Shown in pieces: positions 37,284 to 45,646 of a DNA stretch of 45,646 bases (its first letter is position 1; each line of letters opens with the position of its first letter). Under the pieces are notes generated by a model. It did not search any database. It worked only from the letters and a program-made list of their open reading frames with translations, and was not told where the DNA came from. The DNA is from Rhodobacteraceae bacterium Water-Bin34 (lineage in GTDB: Bacteria; Pseudomonadota; Alphaproteobacteria; Rhodobacterales; Rhodobacteraceae), in assembly GCA_900197625.1 (NCBI GenBank), contig FZLS01000016.1, positions 1 to 45,646 on the forward strand, written 5' to 3'. The position numbers and the translations under genes are program-made.

Positions 37284-37859
37284 GTGACCAAAATTAGAAT
37301 TCTCTGCGCAACGCTTTATACCTTGCTGGCAGTAGGTGCAAATCCTTTGACGGCTAATACACTAAATGTTGATGATCTTTTAAATATTCGTTCCGGGGAT
37401 ATGCGCTTAGTTGCAATACATTCTGAACCAAAAGCTTTAGTTAAAACACCTTTTTTAGATGAGAGTGACAATGAATTAGATTTGTCAATTTACAGTGGTA
37501 AAGTTATACTTTTAAATCTTTGGGCAACATGGTGTGCTCCATGCAGAGCCGAGATGCCATCTCTCGATGCTATAAATAAAGAAATTAATGATGATAAATT
37601 TTCAGTTATCACAGTTGCTGTGGGACGTAATTCAATACCTGTTATGAAACAATTTTTTGAAGAGAACAAAATTACATCATTACCACTATATAGAGACCCA
37701 AAAATGAAATTAGCCGCATCTTTTGGAGCGCGTGGATTACCAGCTACATTGATTCTAAATCCTGATGGAGAAGAAATTGGAAGAATTCAGCGTGAAGCTG
37801 ATTGGCACTCAAAGGATGCAAAGAAGTTATTGGATGCTATAATTCAAAGTTATAAATGA
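37284..37859 (+). CDS. TlpA-type periplasmic thioredoxin
   Basis: A membrane- or signal-anchored thioredoxin-fold protein. Residues 5-25 form a hydrophobic signal or anchor ([19 protein letters not shown]). The active site [15 protein letters not shown] has the CxxC pair at about 83-86, and the cis-proline region is [16 protein letters not shown] near 155. TlpA reduces cytochrome-oxidase copper chaperones or other periplasmic disulfides. At 191 residues it fits the family. The start is GTG 37284, with AAGGAG ten bases upstream. It is divergent from argH. Confidence 0.88.
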   Translation: MTKIRILCATLYTLLAVGANPLTANTLNVDDLLNIRSGDMRLVAIHSEPKALVKTPFLDESDNELDLSIYSGKVILLNLWATWCAPCRAEMPSLDAINKEINDDKFSVITVAVGRNSIPVMKQFFEENKITSLPLYRDPKMKLAASFGARGLPATLILNPDGEEIGRIQREADWHSKDAKKLLDAIIQSYK

Positions 37860-37914
37860 GAATTTTACTATAAAATTACATTTATTGTATGATTTACATA
37901 GATATTATATTTTG

Positions 37915-38000
37915 TGGTGCGAGCGGGGGGACTTGAACCCCCACGCCCATACGGACAACAGATTTTAAGTCTGGCGCGTCTACCATTCCGCCACGCTCGC
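37915..38000 (-). tRNA. tRNA-Leu (UAA)
   Basis: A class II tRNA of 86 bases with encoded CCA. The acceptor stem is GCGAGCG pairing with CGCTCGC, the D arm is GGCGGAATGGTAGACGC, the anticodon arm reads CAGACTTAAAATCTG giving anticodon TAA, the variable arm is long (TTGTCCGTATGGGCGT) and the T arm is GGGGGTTCAAGTCCCCC. The long variable arm and TAA anticodon make it tRNA-Leu. Confidence 0.97.
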
Positions 38001-38056
38001 ATCACGAGCTCCTTGTGGCGTGAAAAATTAAGTTTGTAAACTCAATTTCGCAAATT

Positions 38057-38980
38057 TTAGAAAAAATCTTTACCCATTTGGTCTCGAAGGCGCTTTGCCA
38101 TGCTTGAAGCTATCTCAACACTCTCAGTCACAGAACATATTATTTCATCTTGAAGAACTTCTGATCCATCTGGTCGTATAACTTCACCACGTAAACGCAT
38201 TTTTTCGCCATCTAATTCTGCAAGACCAGCTATAGGAGTTTGACATGATCCATCCAATCCGGCCAACAAAGTACGTTCAGCCGCTAAACGTAAAGAAGCT
38301 GGTTTGTCATTAATTTTTGATAAAATTTCAGCTATTTCGATATCGCCTTTACGTTGTTCAATGCCAATACATCCTTGGGCGATTGCTGGAAGCATGTCTT
38401 CAGGTTCAATTGGGTTTGAAATATCCTTACGACCTAAACGATTTAAACCCGCGCAAGCCAAGAAAGTTGCTTCGGCTACACCTTCATCAAGTTTACGTAA
38501 TCTTGTTTGTACATTGCCCCTAAATTCAACAATTTTTAAATCTGGTCTTTTACTTAATAATTGTGCACGCCGTCGTAAACTTGAAGTGCCTACAGTAGCA
38601 CCTTTTGGTAATTCACTTATACTTTTATATTTAGTGGAAATGAACGAGTCACGCACATCCTCCCTTGGAAGATAACAATTTAGCATCAATCCTTCAGGAC
38701 AAATAACTGGCATATCTTTCATTGAGTGTACTGCGATATCGATACCATGATCTAACATCGCATCTTCAATTTCTTTGGTGAATAAGCCCTTACCACCAAC
38801 TTCGCTTAGAGGCCGATCCTGAATTTTATCTCCACTTGTTTTTATAACTATTATTTTAAAACAATTTTCATCTAATCCAGTTGAACGGATTAACCTCCCC
38901 ATCGTTTCATGAGCTTGAGCCAAAGCTAACGGAGAACCTCGAGTGCCGATAATTAAAGGGGAAGTTGATGTAAATCTCAT
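38057..38980 (-). CDS. hemC: Porphobilinogen deaminase
   Basis: Joins four porphobilinogen molecules to hydroxymethylbilane. It begins with LIIGTRGSPLALAQAHE at residues 10-26, has SMKDMPVICPEG near 85-96, GTSSLRRRAQLL at about 131-142 and EFRGNVQTRLRKLDEG at about 152-167. The dipyrromethane cofactor is carried by the cysteine in GLDGSCQTPIAG near 244. At 307 residues it is complete. It is divergent from hemE, the later step in heme synthesis, with 85 bases between the starts. Confidence 0.97.
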   Translation of the reverse strand: MRFTSTSPLIIGTRGSPLALAQAHETMGRLIRSTGLDENCFKIIVIKTSGDKIQDRPLSEVGGKGLFTKEIEDAMLDHGIDIAVHSMKDMPVICPEGLMLNCYLPREDVRDSFISTKYKSISELPKGATVGTSSLRRRAQLLSKRPDLKIVEFRGNVQTRLRKLDEGVAEATFLACAGLNRLGRKDISNPIEPEDMLPAIAQGCIGIEQRKGDIEIAEILSKINDKPASLRLAAERTLLAGLDGSCQTPIAGLAELDGEKMRLRGEVIRPDGSEVLQDEIICSVTESVEIASSMAKRLRDQMGKDFF

Positions 38981-39065
38981 ACCCTATTGTTAACCTCCTG
39001 CGACATTCGCTTCAATGGCAATGATTATACTTTCCTATGTGACATATCCTCGCTAAAACGAATAG

Positions 39066-40103
39066 ATGGAAACAAAAGATAAATTAATTATTCGTGCATT
39101 AAATGGTGAAAAGCTCTTAAAGCCACCAGTTTGGATGATGCGTCAAGCAGGCCGTTATTTACCTGAATATAAAGCAACACGGTCTTTAGCTGGTGATTTT
39201 TTATCACTTTGTTACAATCCTGAATTGGCAACTGAAGTTACTTTACAACCAATAAGAAAATACAGCTTTGATGCTGCTATATTATTTGCTGACATTTTGC
39301 TTGTTCCGCAAGCACTTGGAGCTAAGCTGTGGTTTGTCACTGGTGAAGGACCACGATTATCAACCATTACAAGCCAAAATGATTTTGATTTACTTGATGA
39401 TATAGAGAATATCGATCATGTTCTTTCTCCAATTTATAAAACTGTTAGTAAATTATCATCAGAGCTGCCTGACTCTACAACTTTGATAGGCTTTGCTGGT
39501 GCACCTTGGACCGTAGCAACATACATGATTGCAGGGCGCGGTACACCAGATCAAAGACCAGCATTAGATTTGATCAAATCAAATCCTAAAGTTTTTAATT
39601 TATTAATAAATAAGATAACACACGCGACAATACATTATTTATCAAAACAAATTGATGCTGGTGCAGAAGTTATAAAAATATTTGATAGTTGGGCTGGATC
39701 ATTAAAGGGTGAACTATTTGATTTATATTGTATCGAACCATCAAAAATAATTGTTGAAGAAATACGAAAAGTTTATCCAGACATTAAAATAATTGGTTTC
39801 CCCCGTGGAGCGACAAATAATGGCTATATTAAATATGCAAATGCAACAGCAGTTGACTGCGTTGCAATTGATAGTTCAGTTGACACTCAATGGGCAGCAA
39901 ATGAATTACAAAAAATAACTTGTGTACAAGGTAACTTGGATCAGAAACTATTAGTTTCTGGAGGGCAAACGCTTATTGATGAGACAAAAAGAATTGTAAA
40001 AACTTTATCAAATGGACCTCATATATTTAACCTTGGTCACGGAATTACCCCTGATGCAAATCCCGACAATGTAACAAAGATGATAAAAGCCGTAAGAGAA
40101 TAA
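39066..40103 (+). CDS. hemE: Uroporphyrinogen decarboxylase
   Basis: Removes four carboxyl groups from uroporphyrinogen III to give coproporphyrinogen. The signature [19 protein letters not shown] is at about residues 20-38. [33 protein letters not shown] at about 145-162, KIFDSWAG near 202 and [16 protein letters not shown] at the end are all typical. At 345 residues it is complete. It is divergent from hemC and followed 18 bases later by a DMT transporter gene, which is probably in the same transcript by chance rather than function. Confidence 0.97.
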   Translation: METKDKLIIRALNGEKLLKPPVWMMRQAGRYLPEYKATRSLAGDFLSLCYNPELATEVTLQPIRKYSFDAAILFADILLVPQALGAKLWFVTGEGPRLSTITSQNDFDLLDDIENIDHVLSPIYKTVSKLSSELPDSTTLIGFAGAPWTVATYMIAGRGTPDQRPALDLIKSNPKVFNLLINKITHATIHYLSKQIDAGAEVIKIFDSWAGSLKGELFDLYCIEPSKIIVEEIRKVYPDIKIIGFPRGATNNGYIKYANATAVDCVAIDSSVDTQWAANELQKITCVQGNLDQKLLVSGGQTLIDETKRIVKTLSNGPHIFNLGHGITPDANPDNVTKMIKAVRE

Positions 40104-40121
40104 TTTCAAAAAGGGTTTACC

Positions 40122-41009
40122 GTGATAGAAAAAAATCAAGGAGCGGAAAACTGGCGTGGTATATTATGGGCAATGCTATCTGTCATAGGCGCATCTGCGA
40201 TGGCAATATCTGTTCGTGGGGCTTCTTTGGGATTAGATACTAAGCTAATTGTAGGATACCGACTATTTTTTACTTTAATCCTTATTGGAATAATAATTTT
40301 AGTTGTTCCAAGATTACGCTCAAAAGTACATTTTAATCAACCACGCGCTCACTTTATTCGTGGAATTTTAATGGCATTTTCAGTACATTTAGGTTTTTAT
40401 ACTTTATCAATTGTACCACTTGCAGCAGCAGCAATTCTTTTTGCTACAGCACCAATATTTGCAACTTTAATTAGCGTAGCTATGGGTCGAGAAACCATTG
40501 GCATACGCCGTACTTTAGCTATTTTAGTAGGCTTTATTGGAACTATTATAGTTATGCGCCCATCTTCTGAGATGATAGACACTAATATGATTTATGGTAT
40601 TGGATCATCAATATTTTTTAGCTTTTCATTAGTTATGTCAAGAAATCTTGCTAGAACTGATGGCCCATTAAGCACATTAATTTCAACTAGTGCTATTGGC
40701 CTAATAGTTACAATCCCATTAGCTGCTCCAGTGTTCGAAATTACTACAGATGCAAATATATTACTTTGGACCTTGGTTTTAATCATATTTGGTATTTTAC
40801 GCCAATTTTCGGATATTCAAGCGTATAATTATGCACAAGCAGCTGTGATTGCTCCTATTTCATATTTTCGCGTAATTCTTATTGGCCTAATGGCTTATCT
40901 GTTCTTTGATGAATTACCAGTTATTACTACATATATTGGCGCAACAATAATAATTGCAGCAACCATCTACATCACCAATCGCGAACGATTAGCAAGAAAG
41001 TTAAACTGA
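40122..41009 (+). CDS. EamA/DMT-family transporter
   Basis: A complete DMT permease of 295 residues with ten predicted helices in two EamA repeats. The first repeat ends with [33 protein letters not shown], and the second with [33 protein letters not shown]. The start is GTG 40122, with AAAGGG upstream; no ATG is near. Its substrate is unknown. It belongs to the same family as the partial gene at the left edge but is not a close copy. Its stop overlaps the converging recR stop by nine bases. Confidence 0.88.
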   Translation: MIEKNQGAENWRGILWAMLSVIGASAMAISVRGASLGLDTKLIVGYRLFFTLILIGIIILVVPRLRSKVHFNQPRAHFIRGILMAFSVHLGFYTLSIVPLAAAAILFATAPIFATLISVAMGRETIGIRRTLAILVGFIGTIIVMRPSSEMIDTNMIYGIGSSIFFSFSLVMSRNLARTDGPLSTLISTSAIGLIVTIPLAAPVFEITTDANILLWTLVLIIFGILRQFSDIQAYNYAQAAVIAPISYFRVILIGLMAYLFFDELPVITTYIGATIIIAATIYITNRERLARKLN

Positions 41010-41597
41010 TTTTCTTGCATTCAAAGCTGCAGAAATAGTACCGTCATCTAAATAATCAAGTTCACCACCAATTGGAACTCCCTGAGCTAATGAAGTAACA
41101 GCAACATCCATTTCATCTAATTGATCTGCGATATAATGTGCAGTTGTTTGGCCATCAACAGTTGCATTTAATGCTAAAATTATTTCGTTAATATTTTCAC
41201 CTTTAACGCGTTTTACAAGATGGGGAATACGTAACTCATCAGGACCAACACCATCTAACGCAGATAGATTGCCACCCAAGACATGGTATCTCCCTTTAAA
41301 AACATTCGATCTCTCCATTGCCCACAAATCAGATACATCTTCAACTACGCAAATCTGTCCATTACCACGTTTGGAGTTCAAACAGATTTCACAAATATCC
41401 TTTGTATCAATATTTCCACAACTCAAACATTCTCTAGCTGTTTGAGCAACATTATATAATGCATCAGATAAAGGAGATAATAAGATATCTCGCTTTTTAA
41501 TTAAATGAAGTACTGCTCTTCTTGCAGATCTAGGGCCAAGACCAGGAAGTTTAGCCATCAACGCAATCAATATATCAATGTCCTGATTGTTAGACAT
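41001..41597 (-). CDS. recR: Recombination protein RecR
   Basis: Works with RecO and RecF to load RecA at gaps. The helix-hairpin-helix [19 protein letters not shown] is at about residues 16-34, the four-cysteine zinc finger [16 protein letters not shown] at about 57-72, and the Toprim domain follows ([28 protein letters not shown]). [22 protein letters not shown] closes it. At 198 residues it is normal. It starts exactly after ybaB in the dnaX-ybaB-recR operon. Confidence 0.97.
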   Translation of the reverse strand: MSNNQDIDILIALMAKLPGLGPRSARRAVLHLIKKRDILLSPLSDALYNVAQTARECLSCGNIDTKDICEICLNSKRGNGQICVVEDVSDLWAMERSNVFKGRYHVLGGNLSALDGVGPDELRIPHLVKRVKGENINEIILALNATVDGQTTAHYIADQLDEMDVAVTSLAQGVPIGGELDYLDDGTISAALNARKSV

Positions 41598-41933
41598 TCA
41601 GAAAGGTAACTTCATACCAGCAGGTAAATTTAAACCTTCAGTTATTTTCCCCATTTCAGCTTTGGCCTTAATATCGGCTTTATCTTTTCCGTCTTGTATT
41701 GCTGCTATAATTAAATCTTCAACAATCTCTTTATCATCAGGGCTAAAGATAGATTTATCAATATTTAATGCCTTAACTTCACCCTTGCCGTTTACTCTAC
41801 ATGTAACCAGCCCAGCTCCAGCCTCACCATCCACTTCAATTTCTGAAACTTTTGCTTGAGCTTCTTCAACTTTGGATTGCATTTCTTTTGCTTTGGCCAT
41901 CATTCCAGCCATATCTCCTAAACCCTTTAACAC
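41598..41933 (-). CDS. YbaB/EbfC nucleoid-associated protein
   Basis: A 111-residue DNA-binding protein of the YbaB/EbfC family. MLKGLGDMAGMMAKAKEMQSKVEEAQAKVSEIEVDGEAGAGLV shows the N-terminal amphipathic helix and the start of the sheet. VNGKGEVKALNIDKSIF and EIVEDLIIAAIQDGKDKA are typical of the core. It binds DNA as a dimer and sits between dnaX and recR in nearly all bacteria, as here, 12 bases after dnaX. Confidence 0.95.
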   Translation of the reverse strand: MLKGLGDMAGMMAKAKEMQSKVEEAQAKVSEIEVDGEAGAGLVTCRVNGKGEVKALNIDKSIFSPDDKEIVEDLIIAAIQDGKDKADIKAKAEMGKITEGLNLPAGMKLPF

Positions 41934-41945
41934 CCATTTTCTCCT

Positions 41946-43727
41946 TTAATTATCCTCAAACGGATCCCAATTATCGCCCTCTTCTGGAACTTCTTGTAAT
42001 ATTTGCTCATCAATATTCATATCATTTATTGAATTAACATTTCTAATTTCAGAATTTGGAAACGCTAATAATGTTGCTTTAACTAAAGGATGCGAAGACA
42101 CTTTAGCATGCAAGTCATCCTTGGCTTCCAATTTTTGTTCTGCAATAGTAGCTCCACCACCTTCATTTACCAAAGTTATTGCCCAACGGGATTTAGTCCA
42201 ATCTTGCAATTTTTGACCTAATCTTTGAGCTAAGTCTTTTGGGGACTCTTTGGTTGGTTCAAACTCCAACCTACCAGGTAAATACTTTACAACTCGAACA
42301 TATGTTTCAACGTCGTAGAGAAGCTTCATATCACGATGTGATCGAATTAATTCTAGAACTTGATTAAATTCACTATATTTATGTAATGGATCTTCTTCCT
42401 GAGGTCGCGGAACGACAACACCAATAGTTCCATCATTAGATAATTTAGCACCAGATGAATTAGGAGATATTTGGATATTTTTCTGTTGAGGTACTTCATT
42501 CTCAGAATTACTAGCAACTGAAGGTCCATTTCTAACAGAAACAGGCGGATTTGGATCATTTTGTATTTTTTTAATGAGCTCTTCTGGGCTAGGCAAATCA
42601 GCTACGTGAGTTAACCGAATGATAGCCATTTCAGCTGCCATCATTGCATTAGGCGCTGATGAAACTTCTTCAATCGCCTTTAGTAACATTTGCCACATTC
42701 GTGTCATAGCTCGCATTGGCAAATCAGATGCTGCAGCTTTACCACGTTCTCGTTCATCTGGTGAGACGGTAGGATCATCTACTGTTTGAGGGGAAATCTT
42801 AATTACTGAAATCCAGTGTGTGATCTCAGCCAAATCACGTAAAATAGCCAAAGGATCAGCCCCATCAGCATATTGGCCAGAAAGCTCTTGAAGCGCTTTA
42901 TCTGCTTGCCCTCGCATTATCATATCAAATAAGTCTAAAACACGGCCACGATCTGCCAATCCAAGCATCGCCCTTACTTGTTCTGCATTAGTTTCTCCAT
43001 TACCATGAGCAATAGCTTGATCTAACAATGAAATTGCATCTCTAGCAGAACCTTCACTACCACGTGTAATCAATGCAAGCGCATCTTGCGAAATTTTTGC
43101 ATTCTCAAATTCAGAAATTTTTTCCAATAATGCCATCATATCATCTGGCTCAATCCGTCGAAGGTCAAACCTTTGACATCGGGATAATACAGTCACAGGA
43201 ATCTTTCGGATCTCAGTGGTAGCAAAAATAAATTTTACATGCGCAGGAGGCTCTTCAAGAGTTTTCAATAAAGCATTAAAAGCACTAGTCGATAGCATGT
43301 GCACTTCATCAATAATATAAATTTTATAACGAGCAGATGCAGCCGAATAATGCACACTATCAATGATTTCACGAATATCGCCAACACCAGTTCTGCTAGC
43401 TGCATCCATTTCCATCACATCTACATGTCTACCTTGAATTATTGAAATGCAATGTTCACATTCACCACATGGCTCTGTTGTGGGGCCGCCTTTACCATCA
43501 GCTCCTATACAATTCATTCCTTTTGCAATAATTCGCGCAGTTGTAGTTTTACCTGTTCCCCGTATTCCTGTCATTACAAATGCATGAGCTATTCTATCAG
43601 CTTCAAAAGCATTCTTTAATGTTCGTACCATGGCATCTTGACCAACCATATCAGAAAAGGTTTCTGGGCGGTATTTACGTGCTAAAACTTGGTATGATGT
43701 TTTTTCAGTTTCTGGAATATCGCTCAT
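41946..43727 (-). CDS. dnaX: DNA polymerase III subunits gamma and tau
   Basis: The clamp-loader ATPase. The opening YQVLARKYRPETFSDMVGQDAMVRTL precedes the P-loop GIRGTGKTTTARIIAKGMNC, near residue 58 of the long form. The zinc-binding cysteines are in CGECEHC, and DEVHMLSTSAFNALLKTLEEPP with TEIRKIPVTVLSRCQRFDLRRI are the sensor motifs. The C-terminal third is less conserved and matches the tau extension. The frame opens with GTG 43736; I prefer ATG 43727 (MSDIPETEK), though its GGAG is close. I did not find a convincing frameshift signal for gamma. Confidence 0.96.
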   Translation of the reverse strand: MSDIPETEKTSYQVLARKYRPETFSDMVGQDAMVRTLKNAFEADRIAHAFVMTGIRGTGKTTTARIIAKGMNCIGADGKGGPTTEPCGECEHCISIIQGRHVDVMEMDAASRTGVGDIREIIDSVHYSAASARYKIYIIDEVHMLSTSAFNALLKTLEEPPAHVKFIFATTEIRKIPVTVLSRCQRFDLRRIEPDDMMALLEKISEFENAKISQDALALITRGSEGSARDAISLLDQAIAHGNGETNAEQVRAMLGLADRGRVLDLFDMIMRGQADKALQELSGQYADGADPLAILRDLAEITHWISVIKISPQTVDDPTVSPDERERGKAAASDLPMRAMTRMWQMLLKAIEEVSSAPNAMMAAEMAIIRLTHVADLPSPEELIKKIQNDPNPPVSVRNGPSVASNSENEVPQQKNIQISPNSSGAKLSNDGTIGVVVPRPQEEDPLHKYSEFNQVLELIRSHRDMKLLYDVETYVRVVKYLPGRLEFEPTKESPKDLAQRLGQKLQDWTKSRWAITLVNEGGGATIAEQKLEAKDDLHAKVSSHPLVKATLLAFPNSEIRNVNSINDMNIDEQILQEVPEEGDNWDPFEDN

Positions 43728-43859
43728 TGGCTCCACGGCTTCATAATAATATTCATAACGTAAAGCTTGCGATGCACCACGGCAAGTCTCTGATTGTAAA
43801 CAAACACATTATTTATATGTTTTTTTATATATTTTCATAGAATTATTAATTTAGTGAAA

Positions 43860-43958
43860 GGTGAGAGGTTGGACAGCGACCCAAACGGGACTCGTTGCGG
43901 CTGCTTCCTTCCGGACCTGACCGGGTTGGCGAGGCGCTTACCCGCGCCAACCTCTCGA
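43860..43958 (-). ncRNA. ffs: 4.5S signal recognition particle RNA
   Basis: The conserved SRP loop GGTCAGGTCCGGAAGGAAGC, followed by AGCC, lies on the minus strand. The closing stem GAGAGGTTGG pairs with CCAACCTCTC at 43863-43872 and 43947-43956, giving a molecule of about 97 bases. It sits upstream of dnaX on the same strand, its usual place in alphaproteobacteria. It binds Ffh to target membrane proteins. The ends are set from the outer stem and may be off by a few bases. Confidence 0.93.
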
Positions 43959-43963
43959 CGATG

Positions 43964-43992
43964 GATATAAAGCGTTATATAAGCGGCATCAA
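43964..43992 (-). promoter_or_regulatory. Probable promoter of the SRP RNA gene
   Basis: On the minus strand TTGATG (43992-43987) and TATATC (43969-43964) are separated by exactly 17 bases, and the predicted RNA 5' end follows six to seven bases later. Each box matches the sigma-70 consensus at four of six positions. Confidence 0.45.
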
Positions 43993-44018
43993 GTGCTGAG
44001 AGTACACAAAGGTAAACT

Positions 44019-44984
44019 ATGTTAGATTTAACAGAATTAAGTTTTTATGGCTCAGAATTCGATAGAGCAGCGCATTTACGATCAAAAATAAATGATTCAC
44101 AAATAGAATCAAACTCAAAGAATTTAATTGTTTGGCGTGGAAAAATTCTGATTGATCAAAATAATTTTAACCTCGTTTATTTAAAATCAAATCATCCAAT
44201 CATCAGTCATTCGAAGATTTCACCAATTTTTTTAGGCCAATTAAGTGAAGTGAACTATTTTGCACATGATATCTCAAACTGGGTTCCTGAAGATCTAAAT
44301 CCAGATATCAAATTAGACTATTTTGATCAGACTATTCAGAATCATCCAGATTTACCAATTAACCAAAACTTTAATGATCTAAGATTTATTATGACACAGC
44401 TGTCTGTTCTTGAAGCTGGCTTGGCCTCTACAGCAAAAGCGTTATTTTCATGGCATCATAATAATAATTTTTGTTCAAGATGTGGAAATAAGTCCATTTC
44501 TACACAATCAGGATGGCAACGAGATTGCGATAAATGTAAATTATCCCAATATCCAAGAACAGATCCAGTCGTAATTATGTTGGTTACTCAAGGAAATAAT
44601 ATTTTGTTGGGTCGCTCACCCCAGTGGCCAGAAAAAATGTATTCGTGCCTTGCTGGATTTATTGAACCTGGTGAAACATTGGAAGCAGCAGTTGCAAGGG
44701 AAGTACAAGAAGAAACAAATATTGATGTCACTCATGTTAAATATGTAATTTCCCAACCATGGGCATTTCCATCATCCTTGATGTTTGGGTGTATGGCAAG
44801 GGCAACAACTCATGAGATTACAATTGATCACAATGAATTAGAGGATGCAAAATGGGTTAGTAAAGATCTATTAGTAAAAGCTTACGCTGGACACGATGTT
44901 GACATCACTCCCGCACGCCAAGGAACCATCGCAGAGTTTCTAATACGCAATTGGGTTAAAGGAACTTTAACTTATAGAGAATAA
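44019..44984 (+). CDS. nudC: NAD(H) pyrophosphatase / NAD-cap decapping enzyme NudC
   Basis: A Nudix hydrolase that splits NAD(H) and removes the NAD cap from RNA. The zinc ribbon FCSRCGNKSISTQ and CDKC is near residues 151-175. The Nudix box GFIEPGETLEAAVAREVQEETNI is at about 209-231, followed by the NudC-specific SQPWAFPSSLMFG near 245. The N-terminal domain, about 1-140, is weakly conserved, as usual. At 321 residues it is full length. It is divergent from the SRP RNA and its stop abuts the converging pheA stop. Confidence 0.95.
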   Translation: MLDLTELSFYGSEFDRAAHLRSKINDSQIESNSKNLIVWRGKILIDQNNFNLVYLKSNHPIISHSKISPIFLGQLSEVNYFAHDISNWVPEDLNPDIKLDYFDQTIQNHPDLPINQNFNDLRFIMTQLSVLEAGLASTAKALFSWHHNNNFCSRCGNKSISTQSGWQRDCDKCKLSQYPRTDPVVIMLVTQGNNILLGRSPQWPEKMYSCLAGFIEPGETLEAAVAREVQEETNIDVTHVKYVISQPWAFPSSLMFGCMARATTHEITIDHNELEDAKWVSKDLLVKAYAGHDVDITPARQGTIAEFLIRNWVKGTLTYRE

Positions 44985-45646
44985 TTAATATTCACCTGAC
45001 TCATATACGCCTAAAATTTTCACATTAGTTGTGAAATATGACAATTCTTCCATTGCCCTCTTGACGGCAGGTTCATCTGGATGACCTATAATATCTGAAT
45101 AAAATTGTGTTGCAGCAAATGATCCATCAACCATATAACTCTCTAATTTGACCATATTTACTCCATTTGTAGCAAAACCACCCATTGCTTTATAAAGTGC
45201 TGCAGGAATATTGCGCACACGGAACACAAAAGAAGTTTTTATTTTACCATCTTTAATTTTTGCAATTTTAGAATTTGGTGACATTACTAAAAAGCGTGTT
45301 GTATTATTTGATTCATCTTCAATATGTTTTGAAATCACATCTAAACCATAAATACTTCCAGCAAGCTCTGATGCTAAAGCAGCTTGCTTAGGATTCTTAT
45401 TATTAGAGACAATCTCTGCTGAGCCAGCTGTATCAACGCCAGTGATTGATTCTATGTTATTTTTTTTGAGAAAATTTCGGCACTGTCCCAATAAAACTGT
45501 ATGACTCATCGCAGATTTAATATCTGTCAATTTAGACCCTTTCAGTCCAAGCAAATTTATATGGACCCGAACATAATGTTCGCCGATAATATGTAACCCT
45601 GAATTTGGGAGAAGTTGGTGTATATCCGCAACTCTTCCATAAGTTG
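44985..45646 (-). CDS. pheA: Prephenate dehydratase, partial (N-terminus off window)
   Basis: Converts prephenate to phenylpyruvate in phenylalanine synthesis. The open frame continues from the stop at 44985 to the right edge with no break, giving about 220 codons. The upstream part reads TYGRVADIHQLLPNSGLHII, then GEHYVRVHINLLG, typical of the catalytic domain, and AALASELAGSIYGL precedes TRFLVM. The ACT regulatory domain is at the end (SFVFRVRNIPAALYKAMGGFATNGVNMVKLESY). A TTG at 45554 is internal, not the start. No chorismate mutase part can be seen. It converges on nudC. Confidence 0.95.
   Translation of the reverse strand, partial: TYGRVADIHQLLPNSGLHIIGEHYVRVHINLLGLKGSKLTDIKSAMSHTVLLGQCRNFLKKNNIESITGVDTAGSAEIVSNNKNPKQAALASELAGSIYGLDVISKHIEDESNNTTRFLVMSPNSKIAKIKDGKIKTSFVFRVRNIPAALYKAMGGFATNGVNMVKLESYMVDGSFAATQFYSDIIGHPDEPAVKRAMEELSYFTTNVKILGVYESGEY

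Noticed and set aside
1-41009. The two EamA transporters as a duplicated pair
   Set aside because: Apart from family motifs the sequences differ clearly and they lie 40 kb apart; EamA proteins are abundant in marine bacteria.
41946-43736. Possible programmed frameshift in dnaX making gamma
   Set aside because: I found no A-rich slippery heptamer with a following stem at the expected place, so I do not claim one.
1-45646. CRISPR arrays, insertion sequences, prophage or toxin-antitoxin genes
   Set aside because: I saw no direct-repeat arrays, transposase, integrase or phage structural genes, and no small toxin-antitoxin pair by motif.

Overview
This AT-rich window (roughly one third G+C by eye) reads as chromosome from a streamlined, low-GC marine alphaproteobacterium. 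The order rpoZ-rsh-DUF2062-pdxJ-acpS-lepB-rnc-era-DUF1491-recO, the HprK/EIIA/HPr trio beside pckA, and dnaX-ybaB-recR behind an SRP RNA are alphaproteobacterial. Several details fit Rhodobacterales best: tlpA/argH/LptM-like/DUF2834/lysA, a second deformylase with degenerate motifs beside def and fmt, the ferredoxin-like/SixA pair, and the twin-TM microprotein/PduO/etfBA run. A low-GC planktonic lineage such as the HTCC2255/NAC11-7 type is my best guess; this is inference from remembered gene order and was not tested by a search.

Layout. 1-5.7 kb: a partial EamA transporter, then ttcA, yidC, a MOSC protein, engB and argB. 5.7-8.5 kb: the most accessory-looking block, with a diiron fatty-acid hydroxylase, an overlapping ferredoxin-like protein, a SixA phosphatase and a short-chain dehydrogenase. 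8.5-11.2 kb: twin-TM microprotein, cobalamin adenosyltransferase, etfB and etfA, facing the PTS genes across a shared terminator. 11.2-14.4 kb: HPr, EIIA and HprK on the minus strand, divergent from pckA, with a perfect 16-bp palindrome between. 14.4-23 kb: a long minus-strand housekeeping run from recO back to folK. 23.1-26.2 kb: NYN protein, ispH, DUF3429, methyltransferase, rnhA. 26.2-28.1 kb: def, a degenerate def paralogue and fmt. 28.3-32 kb: selO, a PatB-type lyase and accA. 32-34.2 kb: a PPOX-fold protein and plsC, divergent from a zinc-ribbon protein. 34.2-37.9 kb: lysA, DUF2834, a tiny LptM-like lipoprotein missed by size cut-offs, argH, and divergent tlpA. 37.9-41 kb: tRNA-Leu(UAA), hemC, hemE and a DMT transporter. 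41-45.6 kb: recR, ybaB, dnaX, 4.5S SRP RNA, nudC and a pheA that runs off the end.

The genes are mostly essential: translation (fmt, def, era, engB, rnc), membrane biogenesis (yidC, lepB, plsC, accA, SRP RNA, LptM), stringent response (rsh, rpoZ), and heme, lysine, arginine, folate, PLP and isoprenoid synthesis. There are no insertion sequences, phage genes, CRISPR arrays or clear pseudogenes. No gene-free stretch exceeds 300 bases; the longest is 12538-12812, which holds the palindrome. I see no obviously new multi-gene system. The best leads are the pckA palindrome, the reduced PTS-regulatory locus (no chvGI and no rapZ), the degenerate deformylase, the LptM microgene and the hydroxylase/ferredoxin overlap.
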